A stretch of DNA of 64,000 bases from Tiliqua scincoides (GCF_035046505.1 NC_089822.1:109075307-109139306), one strand, 5' to 3'; positions 1 through 11,640 are shown, numbered from the stretch's first letter. Translations and numbers: made by a program. Notes: generated from the letters alone by a model not told the origin.

Positions 1-408
1 GCAAGCTGCTCCTCCACCTGCATCCCCATTTCAGTACCGAAAATTGGGGTAGCCAAAGTTAACCTTTTATTCTCCTTTCTTCTGCTGCAGCTTGGTTCTG
101 CTTGGCAAATACTTGCAAAGCAGGTCTGTTTTTGGAAACACCAGGATGGGATCCTCCTTCCCAGGCTACAATTCAGTGCACCATTACTGAAGAATAACAC
201 CCATGGAAAGCAGTGGGTCTACTTCTGAGTAAAAAGGGTTGCAAATATCTCACTTCTCTGCTGTGAATTGAATGGCACACTCTCAGTTATGTGTTATGGG
301 TTGTACGTAGAGCTTCTGGCTTAACACACCAGACACCTTAAAGGTGTCTTTGATTCATGGTTCTCCTCATGTCCACCTTAAAGGTGGATTTGATTCATGG
401 ATCTCCTG
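1..408. other. Unannotated flank with a 40-base tandem duplication
   Basis: No gene seen. A unit beginning CACCTTAAAGGTG, followed by TTTGATTCATGG and TCTCCT, occurs at 334-370 and again at 374-406 with a few differences. Confidence 0.5.
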
Positions 409-906
409 CAGTGGTTCCCAACCTTTTTCACTTGCATATCCCTTGGCAGCCCATTTCCATAAATTGTACCCTTCATATTAGCAAAAGGTTTGTAATAATA
501 CAAGCCCTCATCTCCAATCTATGAAAACTCAGACTTCATGTATTCCTCACAGTGTTTTCTTTTTTTATCTGTTTGAGGCTCTACCTTTGCACTGTTTTGC
601 ACCAGAAGTGTGCTGAGAAATTCTGGGTGATTGATCACTTTCTATATTATGTTTCAGCTTTTTTATGGTGCTGGTTTTCAATCACTGGTCCGTACATGAA
701 TTGATGACCAAAAACTAGCTATTGGTGGGGCTTTCACAGCCAACTAGCTACCTCCCTTCCTGCCTTGCTGGTCCTTGCAAGGCAGTCCTGCCTTGAAAGG
801 CATTCTGGAGCATGGCCTGCCTTTTTCTGCCATTCTTTTTCAAGTACCCCTAAAGGTCCTGTTGAGTGTCCCTGGGAGTACATGAATACCAGGTAGGGAA
901 CCACTG
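409..906. mobile_element. hAT-like MITE (CAGTGGTTCCCAACC family)
   Basis: Opens with CAGTGGTTCCCAACC and closes with GGTAGGGAACCACTG, an inverted pair typical of hAT/Charlie-like non-autonomous elements. About 498 bases, no coding capacity. The flanking 8-mers do not match, so the element is old or its ends are eroded. Confidence 0.6.
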
Positions 907-1062
907 TTTTACTGGTATGTAGTTTACAGTGCACTTACTCTGATAGTGTTTACAAAAAGGTGGTGAAGAACAGAATTTTAAAAAGAATAAAAATGTATCT
1001 TATGATCTTTTACTATGTTTTTAATAAATTAGAGACTACAGTTCTTAGGTAACAATTAGTTA

Positions 1063-1387
1063 CCTCAGCACGTGGTCGGTCTGTGGAACTCCTTGCCACA
1101 GGATGTGGTGCTGGCGTCTAGCCTAGACGCCTTTAAAAGGGGATTGGACGAGTTTCTGGAGGAAAAATCCATTATGGGGTACAAGCCATGATGTGTATGC
1201 GCAACCTCCTGATTTTAGGAATGGGTTAAGTCAGAATGCCAGATGTAGGGGAGAGCACCAGGATGAGGTCTCTTGTTATCTGGTGTGCTCCCTGGGGCAT
1301 TTGGTGGGCCGCTGTGAGATACAGGAAGCTGGACTAGATGGGCCTATGGCCTGATCCAGTGGGGCTGTTCTTATGTTCTTATGTTAG
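1063..1387 (+). mobile_element. CR1-type LINE, 3' end
   Basis: Encodes the end of the CR1 ORF2 ([20 protein letters not shown], then FKRGLDEFLEEK) followed by the 3' UTR and the terminal TTCTTATG repeat at about 1370-1385. 5'-truncated. The same subfamily recurs at 13273 and 14709. Confidence 0.85.
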
Positions 1388-1571
1388 CGGTAGGTTATTT
1401 TTCAGGATCTGGCCTGGGGTAAAATCAGACAAAACTATAGTCAGACACCCCCCTAAGTTTAACCCCCGACTTATCCGAGGCTCACAGAAAATTCCATGAT
1501 TGTTGGCTCAAAACCTGCCCTCGACTTATCTGTGGGGTCGTCTTATGGGCGAGTTCCTGCGGTGACTAGAG
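1388..1571. repeat. Fragment of an interspersed MITE-like repeat
   Basis: Contains CCCCCGACTTATCCGAGG and CTCGACTTATCTGTGGGG as near-repeats facing the motif GTCGTCTTATGGGCGAG. Resembles a terminal part of a DNA transposon; ends not determined. Confidence 0.3.
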
Positions 1572-1902
1572 CAGTGGTTCTCAAACTTTCAGGGAGATTT
1601 ACTCCCTAAATAAGTCTTTGTGGGGGAGGGGTGAGAGGCATCGCAACCAGGAAGTGCTTTGCACTCTCTTATTTCTCAATGTTCCAAGCATCAGGGAGCC
1701 CAGCATGGGGCTTCCTGCACCTCCTGGAGACTCCAGCAGCCCTCAGTTAGTGAAAGTAAGTCAAAGCATCCCCCCTGGTCCCCCCTAATGACGTGATCCT
1801 GGGGATCACATTGCTGCCTCTCCCCTTCCCTTGCCCCTTAAAGGGACCGAGGGCCCTTTACATGAACTGGTGGGTTGCGACCCACCAGTTTGAGAACCAC
1901 TT
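1572..1902. mobile_element. hAT-like MITE with 8-bp target duplication
   Basis: Starts CAGTGGTTCTCAAACT and ends AGTTTGAGAACCACTT. Flanks GACTAGAG (1564-1571) and AACTAGAA (1903-1910) match at six of eight positions. 331 bases, no coding capacity. Confidence 0.72.
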
Positions 1903-1910
1903 AACTAGAA

Positions 1911-3222
1911 GATTTCACTATGAAGCAAGGAAAAAAAAGTTTCACTCTCGTTTCTTTCTTACACAAAGTCTTTCTCTAGCAACTGGCCTTTGCATGCTGT
2001 GCAGTGAAATAGATTTCGCAACCCAGGTTTGGGAAAGTGGGAATCATTGTGCAAATTCTGGTGACTTATTTTTAAAAGCCTGACACCCGCTGTTTCACTA
2101 TGCAACTCCTCCTACTTGCCTTGAAGTTCCCAACATCCCAATGAATTCCAGTACTTAAACAAGTTTTGGATGACCGCCAGCGGAAGCAGCAAAGTCGTAC
2201 AAAAGATGTACTGAGAGAGCCCTTAGAGCTCTGCATTTTCTGGGTTATGTGGATTTATCCCTGCCATTCCAGAAACCAAAACATAACATCAAGATTGTGG
2301 CATGGGAAAGAAAGGCCTTGAAGTTCATTGGGCTAAACTGCATGTTACATTAAATGGGTAGACTATGCTTGTCTGTGGATTTTTTCATTGTAATCAGCAA
2401 CTGTGGTATGGGGTGCAATCAGGATTGGGAATGAGTGGAGAGGGCTAATCTTGTCATCTTGTGGCATGGTCCCAATGGATAGCACCACCACCCTGAAGCC
2501 ATAGATTTGCCTTGGAAAAGCTTCCCTTGACATCAATGGCAGCTTTACTTTCAAGGCAAGTAGTAGCGTCATTTTCATCAGAACCTCAGCATGAAAGGAA
2601 AAGTTTAAGCCCCCATGATCCCACTTCTGATCACTGCTACTTGCAATCAAAAATTTAACACATAGTACCAAACTATATGTTTAATGTCATGCAGTTTGTC
2701 CCTTGGTTTGCATTTTAACAGGGTGATTTTTTTAAATCAATAAACTTACATTTGCTTTACCAATCAGGAGGGTGTGTGGTGTCTCAGCTGTTGTTTTGGA
2801 TTACATAGCTCATAATTCTTGAAGGGGCTGCCATCCATTCACCCAGAATCCTTCTCAGGTAACACAACATCTATGAGGTCATTACCTACTGAGGCAGGCA
2901 GGTGGGTCACAATATCACATTCAGACAGATCCCACAACACATCCAGACAGTTAAGGAAGCATCATCTTCGCAAAAGAAAGGCACTCTGCACATGCTCAGA
3001 GGCCCTCAGACCAGAGTGCCAGAATTTTTGCAAGCAAATGGTAGAAATTATATATTCAATCAACGATGTGTGAACTCTATTGTACAAATAGGACAGCTCC
3101 ACAGAGGCCCTTAGGGCATAATGCAAGTCCCTTGTGCAGATCCAGAGGAGTTGCAAAAGTGCTGTAAGGCACTTCCATGCCACTGCTGGAGAAGGCAGAC
3201 TGGCACATAGATGTGTGCCAGC
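1911..3222. other. No recognised gene or repeat
   Basis: Mixed-composition sequence. Open frames are short, overlap each other on both strands and show no known protein. Confidence 0.4.
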
Positions 3223-3230
3223 CTCTAGAG

Positions 3231-3577
3231 CAGTGTTTTTCAAACTGTGGGTCATAAACCAATTTCAGGTGGGTCCCCATTCATTTCAGTATTTTATTTT
3301 TAATATATTAGGCTTGATGCTACCATGGCATGTGACTGACTGCATTTGGGGAAATGTTACAGACCTGTACTTTTAACAAGCTACTATGTATATTCTTTTA
3401 ACAATGATAGCAAATGGGACTTGCTCCTGGCTAAGTGTGGGTAGGATTTAGCCTAGGATTGTAAAAAATTTTCCTGCTTGATGATGTCACTTCCGGTCAT
3501 AACATCACTTCCAGTGGGTCCTGACAAGATTCTCATTTTAAAAAGTGGGTCCTGTGCTAAATGTGTGAGAACCACTG
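3231..3577. mobile_element. hAT-like MITE with perfect 8-bp target duplication
   Basis: Starts CAGTGTTTTTCAAACTGTGG and ends GTGTGAGAACCACTG. Perfect duplication CTCTAGAG at 3223-3230 and 3578-3585. Same subfamily as 8736-9092 (shared body with GGTGGGTCCCCATTCA). Confidence 0.85.
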
Positions 3578-3599
3578 CTCTAGAGACTGAATTCAGCCT

Positions 3600-4430
3600 C
3601 CAGTACACCAGCACCAGTTAAGTTTGTGCTGGCCTCCCTCAGCCAGTGCAAGGGTCTGAGGAAGGTGGAAAGAGGGCAGTCTGGGGGTGTTCTGGGGTGG
3701 ACGGCAGGTGGGTCCGTGGCTGGACCAGGCCCAGGAGGAGGGTGGACCCAGAACCTGGCACTTAGGCCAGATTCTAACCCCTCCCTCCCAGATGGCCCAG
3801 CGTAGTACCAGGCTGCTCAGATCTATGCCACCTCTTCAGGCAGCGTAGATCCAAGTAGCCCCATCTGGGTAACTGCCGAATTATCTAGAGCAGGGGTGTC
3901 CAAAGTTTTTGGCAGGAGGGCCACATCATCTCTCTGACACTGTGTTGGGGGTCAAATTAATTTACATTTCAAATTTGAATAAATTTACATAAATGAATAT
4001 ATTAAAGATGAACTTATATGAATGAATGAAGGTCTTGCAATAGCTCAAGGCCTATAAAAGGCCTTGCACAAAGCAAGGCTGGCCTTTCCTTTGCTGCTGC
4101 CACTGCATCACAGACGTGAAACAACAAGCAGTGGAGGGGAGCCCTCATCCCACAGCTCACTCGAGAGGCCAAACAGTTGCTCTAACAAATCTCCAGAGGG
4201 CCAGAGGCTCATTGGAGACTAGGGGCTCCCTGAGGGCCGCATTGAGAGGCCTTAAGGGCCGCAAGTGGCCCCAGGGCTGGGGTTTGGGCACCCCTGATCT
4301 AGAGTAAGGAGAATCAATACCCCTTGCCCCGGGTTGTGCTGCAGCCAGCCCTATCCTGTACTGGATACAGTGCAGGCCAGCCGGCCTGCCTGTTCCAGTG
4401 CAAGATAGGACTGGCTGCCCATTTGATATT
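3600..4430. mobile_element. GC-rich palindromic MITE, interrupted by a hAT element
   Basis: Segments 3600-3882 and 4305-4430 resemble the long GC-rich family seen at 35300 and 40591 (motifs TGCTCAGATCTATGCCACCTC, CCTGCCTGTTCCAGTGCAAG). The hAT element at 3891-4296 was inserted into it. Confidence 0.45.
3891..4296. mobile_element. hAT-like MITE (CAGGGGTGTCCAAA family)
   Basis: Inverted ends CAGGGGTGTCCAAA and TTTGGGCACCCCTG with perfect 8-bp duplications ATCTAGAG at 3883-3890 and 4297-4304. A second copy of the same family is at 38637-39103. Confidence 0.88.
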
Positions 4431-5194
4431 TTGATCTGCGAATAATAAAATCTGGAATTATATCAAATTCACCTCCAATTTGCTTTTTCCTTTCAAACAC
4501 TTTGAATACGGAAGCTCATTGATTAGATCACTTATCAACTGAAAGAGCATGGATAATAATATCTTTCCTGTGAGGCAACAGCATGGGATAGCACTCCTCT
4601 GAAAGGATGGATGAGACTGTTCAGCAATATGTACACCATACTTGACTTAAAAATGAAAGTGAATTCTGCCGTTGTGCAAGAACAGCTTTCCTCTAGTCTA
4701 GTTTCTTGCACTCTAATGCTAAAACGCATTTTGGATATTTCAGGTGACGCTGTCCTCATCCTTCAGCTTTGGGTTGAATGTGATTTCTGGAGTAGTGCCT
4801 CAGTGCATCACTACTTGGAACAAACCAGCTTCCTCTGAATGCCCACTTCCTGGCAAGCCTAAAATCCTATTCCTTCCTATCTTACTGATCATTTTTGTTC
4901 TTGTCTTTTGTGAATTTTCTAGATTCTAAACATTATTTATACAGGAAAAATTCACTATTCAACCAAAATAAATCAATATACTATGAAATCAATAAACTTT
5001 CAATATACTTGAAATGGAAAGTGGATTTTCATTTTATAATCTGGAGAATAGAACTTGCTGCTGCAACCCCAAAGGCATTTCCTTCCTCTCACCAACATGG
5101 GGCAATAGCATCTCTCTCTCACATGCTGAGAAGCCAAGCCTGGATCAAACAAACCCAGAAGAAAAGAAAAAGGCCAGTAATACAAACATAACCA
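4431..5194. other. No recognised gene or repeat
   Basis: AT-rich sequence with only overlapping short frames; nothing supportable seen. Confidence 0.4.
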
Positions 5195-5355
5195 TGGCTG
5201 GTTGGCAACCTTCAGTCTCGAAAGACTATGGTATAAGCCTACAGCACCCAGTATTCCCAAACAGTCTCCCATCCAAGTACTAACCAGGACTGGCCTTGCT
5301 TAGCTTCTGAGATCAGACAAGATCAGGCATCTGCAGGGTAACAGTTGCTGCAAAC
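5195..5355 (-). mobile_element. 5S-rRNA-derived SINE
   Basis: On the - strand the head (5345 down to 5235) matches 5S rRNA: GATCTTGTCTGATCTCAGAA, AAGCTAAGCAAGGCCAG, GGTTAGTACTTGGATGGGAG and the 3' end GTGCTGTAGGCTT. It is followed by a tail (5234 to 5201, ATACCATAGTCTTTCGAGAC and on) that is not 5S. Several changes from functional 5S and the fused tail make this a SINE (SINE3-like, as described for 5S-Sauria) rather than a 5S gene. Confidence 0.8.
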
Positions 5356-5392
5356 ATAATCATAGCATAGCTCTATGCAAGTTCACAGAAGC

Positions 5393-6480
5393 ATGAATGT
5401 TAGGATTGGAATGCACCCTGAAGATCATCTAGTCCAACTCCTTGTTCAGCGCAGGCAACTGCTACAATTCCCCTGACATTTGGCCACCCAACCAATTCCT
5501 GAAAATGAGACTGAGTCCCTAACTGCGTAAGGCAGACTGTTCCAGTTGGACATCCTTCCTCTTGTCTAGCCTAGACATACTTCCCTGAGAGCACAATCCA
5601 GAATATAATTTGAGCTGGTGCAGGCCCCCTGCGCTGGCTTCTGAGTGTTGCAAATGAGTCATACGCCATGTTTGCGCTGACCTGAGAGTTGGCTAGGCCA
5701 GCATGGAGAACTGCGCCAGCTCACAAAGGTTGGATCCAACCCCCGTGTTGCCTGGGCAGCGTGAGTTTGCGCCAGCCAGAGCAGGTTAGCACAGGGAGTG
5801 AGAAAGGGTGGCAGGAGGGTGGAATGGAGGTGGGAAGGGGCATTTTTGGGTGGGGGAAGGAAGGAACAGGAGATAAATTGGGCCCTGGAGGCCCACTGAT
5901 CAAGTCCATGAAGATAATTTTGAGTCCTGATTAATTTTCAGCATATTAGCTAGCCCCTCAACTTCATGTTATCTGCAAGTCTGATAAAATTCTCTCTAGC
6001 TCCTCAACAACCATTTATAAAAATATTGTACAGTACAGGGCTCAAGACAGAGCCGTGTTCCACTGCACAATACCTCCTTCCAGAATGACGTAGCATCTTT
6101 TCATAATACTCCCAGATTATGGTTGTTCAACGAGTTTGAAACTCACCTAACTGTAGTATATCCTAACTCATATTATACCATTTTATCTATAAGCATATCA
6201 TAAGAGACTTTGGCAAACGCTGTGCTGACCCATCCAGGTAAGCTAGATTTATTATATTTTCACAGTCTGTTAGACTTGTGACGGTCAAAAAAAGTGATGA
6301 GATTAGTCTGGCATGACTTGTTCTTGACAAACCTGTGCTGGCTCCTAGTAATCACCCCATTGTTTTCTAAGTGTTCACAGATGTTTCATTTAATAATGTG
6401 TTCCAGGATCTTGCCAGGTATTAACATCAGGCTGACTGATCTGTAGTTTCTTGACTTCCAGATACATTACGCTGGTCAGA
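5393..6480 (-). mobile_element. CR1 LINE fragments, interrupted by a GC-rich MITE
   Basis: 5393-5590 reads as a reversed CR1 3' end (GATCATCTAGTCCAACTCC), and 5990-6480 as a reversed reverse-transcriptase portion (GACTTGTTCTTGACAAACC, CAGGCTGACTGATCTGTAGT). Between them about 5590-5900 is a GC-rich MITE-like insert beginning GAGCACAATCC. Both CR1 parts are degraded. Confidence 0.6.
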
Positions 6481-8042
6481 AAAGGACAACCTAACCCAAA
6501 GTCCGCAACCGGATTCCCAATAGTCCTCAAGTAAGGTTAGTGCATGCACAATGAGGTAAATCAAAAATTGCTCAGACTGATATCACCACACATCTCAAAG
6601 GCAATTTCTAGGTCCGGCATATTTTAGCAGGATCATGAAATGCCACACAGACAGAAGCAGGCTGGATTCCCTATTCAGATTAATTAAGGCTGTGGTTGCA
6701 TCCCCGATTTTATACCTATATTCACAGTATAATTATAGTTGGTCCCATGGGCTTCCCACAAAGGAAGTGCCAAGATTTCTTAAGCATAATAAACAGTCTC
6801 TGCTCTGCCTCTGCTCAACGATCAGTCCTTTTAGTAGGTTGTAGATTTGTCTTATCTTGCCTTCCTTTGGCCCAAATTGTAAATCTTTGAGATGTACAGA
6901 AGATGCCTCTATTGTTTGTTTCTGCCTATCAGCTAAGATTATTATAGCCTGGGTTTGTCCTTCTGGTCTGGTTCACCCCCAAGCAGGACATAATTATTAA
7001 GAATGTTGATCTACTGCTTTCCAATAGGGTCCTCCCCTTGGCTGAATGCTGCCTCAAGGTATCCCTGATCCCCTCCAAGTTTGGAATCTGTGAACAAGCC
7101 AAAGATCTCTTGTCCTGTCTGGAGCAGGGCCTAGGAGAGGGGGGTAAAGGGGGTAATTTGTACCCAGGCCCAGGGTCAGAAAGGGGGCCCAGGAGCCAAA
7201 GGAGGGGGCCCAGAAAGTTTGTGGGATCTTACATTTTTCTATCACACCCAAATTCACTGCCTGTGCATGATGCTGGGGGCACAACTGTGGACATGTAGTG
7301 GCAACTGCTGTTGCAAGCCATACACACCAGGCCCAGGAAAGCATCCACTTTTCATATCTGGGAGGAACTGGTCTGCTACAGTTGCTTTTTGGCTTGTGGA
7401 TCTGATAACCATGAAGGAGTGTAGAGTGGCTCAGGGACACCACTGAGAACTGGGCTACAGCTGCTGCATAAGTTCATTTTGGTGCACACAGCACACTGTC
7501 CATTCTAGTGTGAACCCAAACACAAAGATGCAAATTTTCTGCAATGATTTTCTATATTTCAAAGATTTTAAAGAGAGTGTGTTTGGTTTGCCATATTACT
7601 ACATTGAGCCGCCACTGCCGCATGGTGGGGTAGACCTGGGCTCCGCATCAAGAAGCCTGGTAGACCTGGGCTCCAAAGACAATTCTGGCTGTCAGCACCC
7701 TCTGCCTGCCCTATTTTGCCCTCCATTCTCCTTGACCCCATTGCCCCCCTCCCCCTTTGGGAAGGGGCCCCAAAAGAAACTTTGTACCCCCTGATAAAAT
7801 TCCTCTCAGACGCCCTGGTCTGGAGGTAACTTGCTGGCTATCTTTGCTGGAGAGAACCAGGGCTCAACCAACCTGCTGCGTCAGGGGGAGATGCAAGATT
7901 CCCACGTGCCCCCAAGTCCTGTTCATGATCAGCCTCACATCAGGCTACAATCGCAATCATAAGACATGCTTGGAGCATCTCTCTTGACTTGAGCAAAGGC
8001 AGCCTTTGAGGATAAACGCGGGGGTGGAGGGTAGGGAGAAAC
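6481..8042. other. No recognised gene; G-rich stretches
   Basis: No host exon recognised. G/C runs occur at 7120-7215 and 7620-7770. Frames here are short and unrelated to known proteins. Confidence 0.4.
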
Positions 8043-8130
8043 AGCCTAATCCTATCCACACTTTCCTGGGAGTAAGCCCAGTTGACTCTAATGGGAGTTA
8101 CTTCTGAGTAGACATGCATAGGATTGGGCT
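8043..8130. mobile_element. Short palindromic MITE (AATCCTAT...ATAGGATTGGGCT)
   Basis: 88 bases with inverted ends AGCCTAATCCTATCC and CATAGGATTGGGCT and the body CTGGGAGTAAGCC/GTTACTTCTGAGTAGACAT. The same element is at 8615, 25489 and 32174. Confidence 0.75.
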
Positions 8131-8171
8131 GAGAGAGCCCAGATACTCCCGGAAATTTCCCGATCAGGAAA

Positions 8172-8237
8172 CATGCGCCACCACCTTAGATCAATATCAC
8201 ACAAACTGTGGGTCCGGACCCACCAGGTGGGTCGCGG
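8172..8237. repeat. Duplicated flank plus truncated hAT end
   Basis: GCCACCACCTTAGAT followed by a hAT start (from 8192) repeats the sequence at 8715-8795, including the target-site 8-mer CCTTAGAT. Only the first about 45 bases of the element remain here. Confidence 0.7.
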
Positions 8238-8614
8238 ATCAGGAAACTCCGAAAGAGATCCCTGAAGAGGCCACGGAAAGCGTGCAGCCTGTTGTCCCCT
8301 GGACTGTTCAACGCTGGAATAGGAAACTGCAGGCCAAACGCTGCAGGGATGTCTATCGAGAAGGACTGGGGGCTCAGCGCAAAGCGGGGCTTCTTACCTT
8401 GCGATGCAAACGCGCGCTCGTTCCGTCTCTCTTTGCACCACTCTCTGCAGGTGAACCACCTCGGGGGTCACCTGATCCCGCTCCTGGGGACAACGCCCTT
8501 CCCGCCCCAGCCCCACAGAGGGGAACAAAATGAGCTGCTTCCGCCCCCTTGTGGCCACCCTTCCCCACGTTCTTTCGCTCAGCTTCCTCACCAAAGTCCT
8601 TTTTCCAGAGTTAC
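8238..8614. other. Unique CpG-containing segment between duplicated repeats
   Basis: About 380 bases, richer in CpG than its surroundings (for example GCAAACGCGCGCTCG at 8405). Two overlapping + strand frames cross it but match nothing known. No RNA gene seen. Confidence 0.35.
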
Positions 8615-8704
8615 AGGCTGCAATCCTATGCCCACTTACCTGGGAGTAAGTCCCATGGATTACAATGGAACTTACTTCTGAGTAGACATGTAAAGGATTG
8701 GGCC
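8615..8704. mobile_element. Short palindromic MITE
   Basis: Same 90-base family as 8043-8130: AGGCTGCAATCCTATG to AAAGGATTGGGCCC, body CCTGGGAGTAAGTCCCATGG. Confidence 0.75.
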
Positions 8705-8735
8705 CACAGACACAACACACGCCACCACCTTAGAT

Positions 8736-9092
8736 CAGTGTCTCACAAACTGTGGGCCAGGGCCCACTAGGTGGGTCGGGAGCCAATTTCAGGTGGGTCC
8801 CCATTCACTTCAATATTTTATTCATAATTTATTAGACTTGATGCTCCCATGGGATGTGAGTGCATTGGGGAAATGTTACAGATCTGTACTTTTAACACGT
8901 TACTTATGCTTTTAACAATGATAATCAATGGGACTCACTCCTGGGTAAGTGTGGGTAGGATTTCAGCCTAAGATTGTTAAAAATGTTCCTGCTTGATTAT
9001 GTCACTTCCAGTCATGACTTCACTTCTGGTGGCTCCTGACAGATTTTCAATCTAAAAAGTGGGTCCCAGTGCTAAAAGTTTGAGAACCGCTG
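8736..9092. mobile_element. hAT-like MITE with perfect 8-bp target duplication
   Basis: Starts CAGTGTCTCACAAACTGTGG and ends AGTTTGAGAACCGCTG; CCTTAGAT at 8728-8735 and 9093-9100. Same subfamily as 3231-3577. Confidence 0.85.
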
Positions 9093-9094
9093 CC

Positions 9095-9290
9095 TTAGAT
9101 GGAGTAAGACCCTTGCTTCATCTAGCCCAGTATTGTCTGCTACATTCACTGACTGGCAGCTGCTGCCCCTTTTATTCAGACAGGGGGTCTTTCCCAGCCC
9201 TACCTGGAGGTGCCAGGGAATGAACCTGAGACATCCTGCATGCAAAGCAGGTGCTCTGCCCCACTAAGCCCAGGCCCTTTGCAGATGCCT
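9095..9290 (-). repeat. SINE-like repeat with tRNA-like end
   Basis: Contains TCTAGCCCAGTATTGTCTGC, CTTTCCCAGCCCTACCTGG and, near the end, ATGCAAAGCAGGTGCTCTGCC, whose complement resembles a tRNA 5' half with an A-box. A related copy lies at 24190-24355. Confidence 0.55.
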
Positions 9291-9623
9291 AGCTCCATAG
9301 AACAAATACTCAGATGGATAGAAATACCCATTCAGACAACCTCTAGACTCAGAAGCCCCGCCCATGGACTTTTCTTTGGGGCAATTAACATGTTATCCAG
9401 GGCAGGTCATGTCCGAGGGGCAAAAGATTAGCTAACGCATCCACCACCTCTGTCATCACCTCATCCACATCCCAGCCCCTTCAAGTAGATGGGGGGTGCT
9501 GGTGATGGTGGCACTGCTGCTGAAAAAGAAACACATAGAAAACACACAGATGTGTTTTCCTTCCTTGTGCAGTTGTTTTGGGGGCAATCCTAGTGCATTT
9601 GGCACTCCCTTTTGTATTTAAAG

Positions 9624-10049
9624 CAGTGGTTCCCAACCTTTAGGAGTCCACAGACCATTGAGGCAAAAGTGGGAATTGTTTGGACCCCCAACTGCCCCCC
9701 CCCCCACACACACACCAAAAAATACAATTAAATTTGTAATGGAGAAGATTTATTAGATTTATTATTTATAGGAAAGATTTTGTTGCTGACCGCAGCTGCG
9801 GGCTGTCTGTTCCCTGCTCTCTCTGGTGGACTGTAGAGAAGTATCTCCCAAGCAACTGCTCCACCACAAATTACCAGCGACGGCAGAGAATGGACTGCCC
9901 ACAGCTGCAGTCAACAGTTCAGCTCTCTCTGGTGGTCCATGGGGGAGCACTTGGCAAAACTCTAGAAGTGATCAAAAGTGAATTTTTTTCCCCTGATACC
10001 ATGTGGACCACTTCTCAGGGTTTGCTGGACCACAGATTGGGAACCAGTG
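9624..10049. mobile_element. hAT-like MITE with perfect 8-bp target duplication
   Basis: Starts CAGTGGTTCCCAACCTTT and ends GATTGGGAACCAGTG. ATTTAAAG at 9616-9623 and 10050-10057. Related to 40071-40531 and 50897-51372 through bodies with GTCCACAGACCA and CAGAGAGAG. Confidence 0.85.
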
Positions 10050-11484
10050 ATTTAAAGGGACCATGTGAGGAAGGTAGCAAGGAAGCAGGTCACTGCCCTT
10101 CCGCACAGGTTTTTGAGGGGATGTGCATGTGGCAATGGCAACTCCATCCCCTTACCGTGATCCCAAGATGTTCCATCTAAAAGGACCATGTGAGGAATGA
10201 TCGTCACAGCTGTTTCCTGTTTCCAAATTACCTGAGAGCCTGGACATATGCTCTCATATGAGGTTCAAAGAGCTGCACTTGCCTCTCCATGTTCTGGCTT
10301 CATTAGCAGACTCTGAATGAATATGTCAAACTGACATGCCACTCCTGCAACCACAGAGCTTGTTACTGCTGCCACAGCCTTCAGTCTGGACATAGCTGCT
10401 GCTAATGTCCTTCCTCCATTACTTTTCTTTTCTCCCACACTAAGAGGCCAAAGGTCCTCTGTGCTGGGGCTAGGATTGGCCTGTTGTCTCCAGGAGGAGT
10501 CAGCCTCCATCTCCAGGTGACTACTGGAAGCAATCTTGGAGATTCCAACAGGGCTCCAGGAAGTTCAGAACATTACATGCTGGAAAAACAAATTTCCAGG
10601 TAGCTTGGTAGAGTTGCCCCACTTGGCAGAGTTGTCCTGCTGGGAAAGTGAGCAGGACCAAATGCAGCCAACCCTATATGTTGCACACACTGGGATTGTT
10701 GGTCAAGCCATTTGATTGGTCAGGGGAGACCCTCAGGAAAATGACTTGTGTGGTTCCCAACTTCTGAGGAGAAGTTTGGGAACCACTGGTCTAAGCGCAT
10801 TTTAATATAAAGTTGCATACATGTAAGCCTACAAGTAAACAAAATGTGTAGATTATTCTTGAAAAGAGTTGCAGAAAAAAAAAACTTGTTTTAGTGACTG
10901 TGAAATGATTTAGTAAAAATATTAATTTTATTTTTTGTTTAGAAAAAGATTCAAAATGTGTTTTGCAATGCGTTCATGTGTGTATTTGACAAGACTAGAA
11001 TAGATTACCTTAGCGCAGCGGGCACTTAGGCGTAGAGCCCAATGGGAGCAATTTTCCAATTTGCTTAAAGCTGAGGGGCTCTGTCAAAAAGGGGGCACAC
11101 TTCCTTATATAACCGGTTGGCACACCTGGCTATTCCAGAGTTCCTGCACTCTTGTTCATTATCCCTTGAAAACAAGAGTAGCTCTGTTAAACTTTGAACT
11201 GCAGTTGGCGTGCGAGATCACTCAGCAAATGATCTGGTGTCAGCAGAGGGTACCAAGTTCAAGGCATTTATTTGCATTATCTGTCAGAGCTGATGCCTAC
11301 TGAATCAACAGAAAAGCTTCAAAGCCTAAACCAGAATTTTATTGATGCTGGGGGGGGGGGTGTCATGGAAGATAACAGGGTAGTCAGCTCATCAGGCAAA
11401 ACAGAAGGAAAAGAAAGGGTTGTCTTCCAGAGGAATTCATCTGCAAGATTGCACAGACAAAAACATCTGATGGACAATACAGTA
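10050..11484. other. No gene; short palindrome and an old dispersed repeat
   Basis: 10748-10788 is a 41-base palindrome GTGTGGTTCCCAAC...TTTGGGAACCACTG, an internally deleted hAT MITE. About 10500-10610 (CTCCAGGTGACTACTGGAAG...AACATTACATGCTGGAAAAA) resembles 26715-26830, so it belongs to a dispersed repeat I cannot name. Nothing else recognised. Confidence 0.45.
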
Positions 11485-11640
11485 CCGTATTTGCCGGCGT
11501 ATAAGACGACTGGGCGTATAAGACGACCCCCCAACATTTCCACTCAAAATATAGAGTTTGTTATATACTCGCCGTATAAGACTACCCCCTCTTCCGCACA
11601 CCTTCCACACACCAAATAAAAGGTAAAAGAACATCAGATT
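11485..11640 (+). mobile_element. DNA transposon left end (CCGTATTTGCCGGCG terminal repeat)
   Basis: Starts CCGTATTTGCCGGCGTATAA, with the subterminal unit GCGTATAAGACGAC repeated at 11498 and 11514, then the AT-rich body typical of this widespread vertebrate element. The exact inverted end is at 14441-14466. It is either the left end of one 3-kb element or a separate truncated copy; superfamily not assigned. Confidence 0.65.

Noticed and set aside
5235-5345. 5S rRNA gene
   Set aside because: Several differences from functional 5S and a fused SINE tail.
8114-8681. Two overlapping + strand frames of 139 and 157 codons
   Set aside because: They cross MITE and hAT sequence at both ends and match no known protein.
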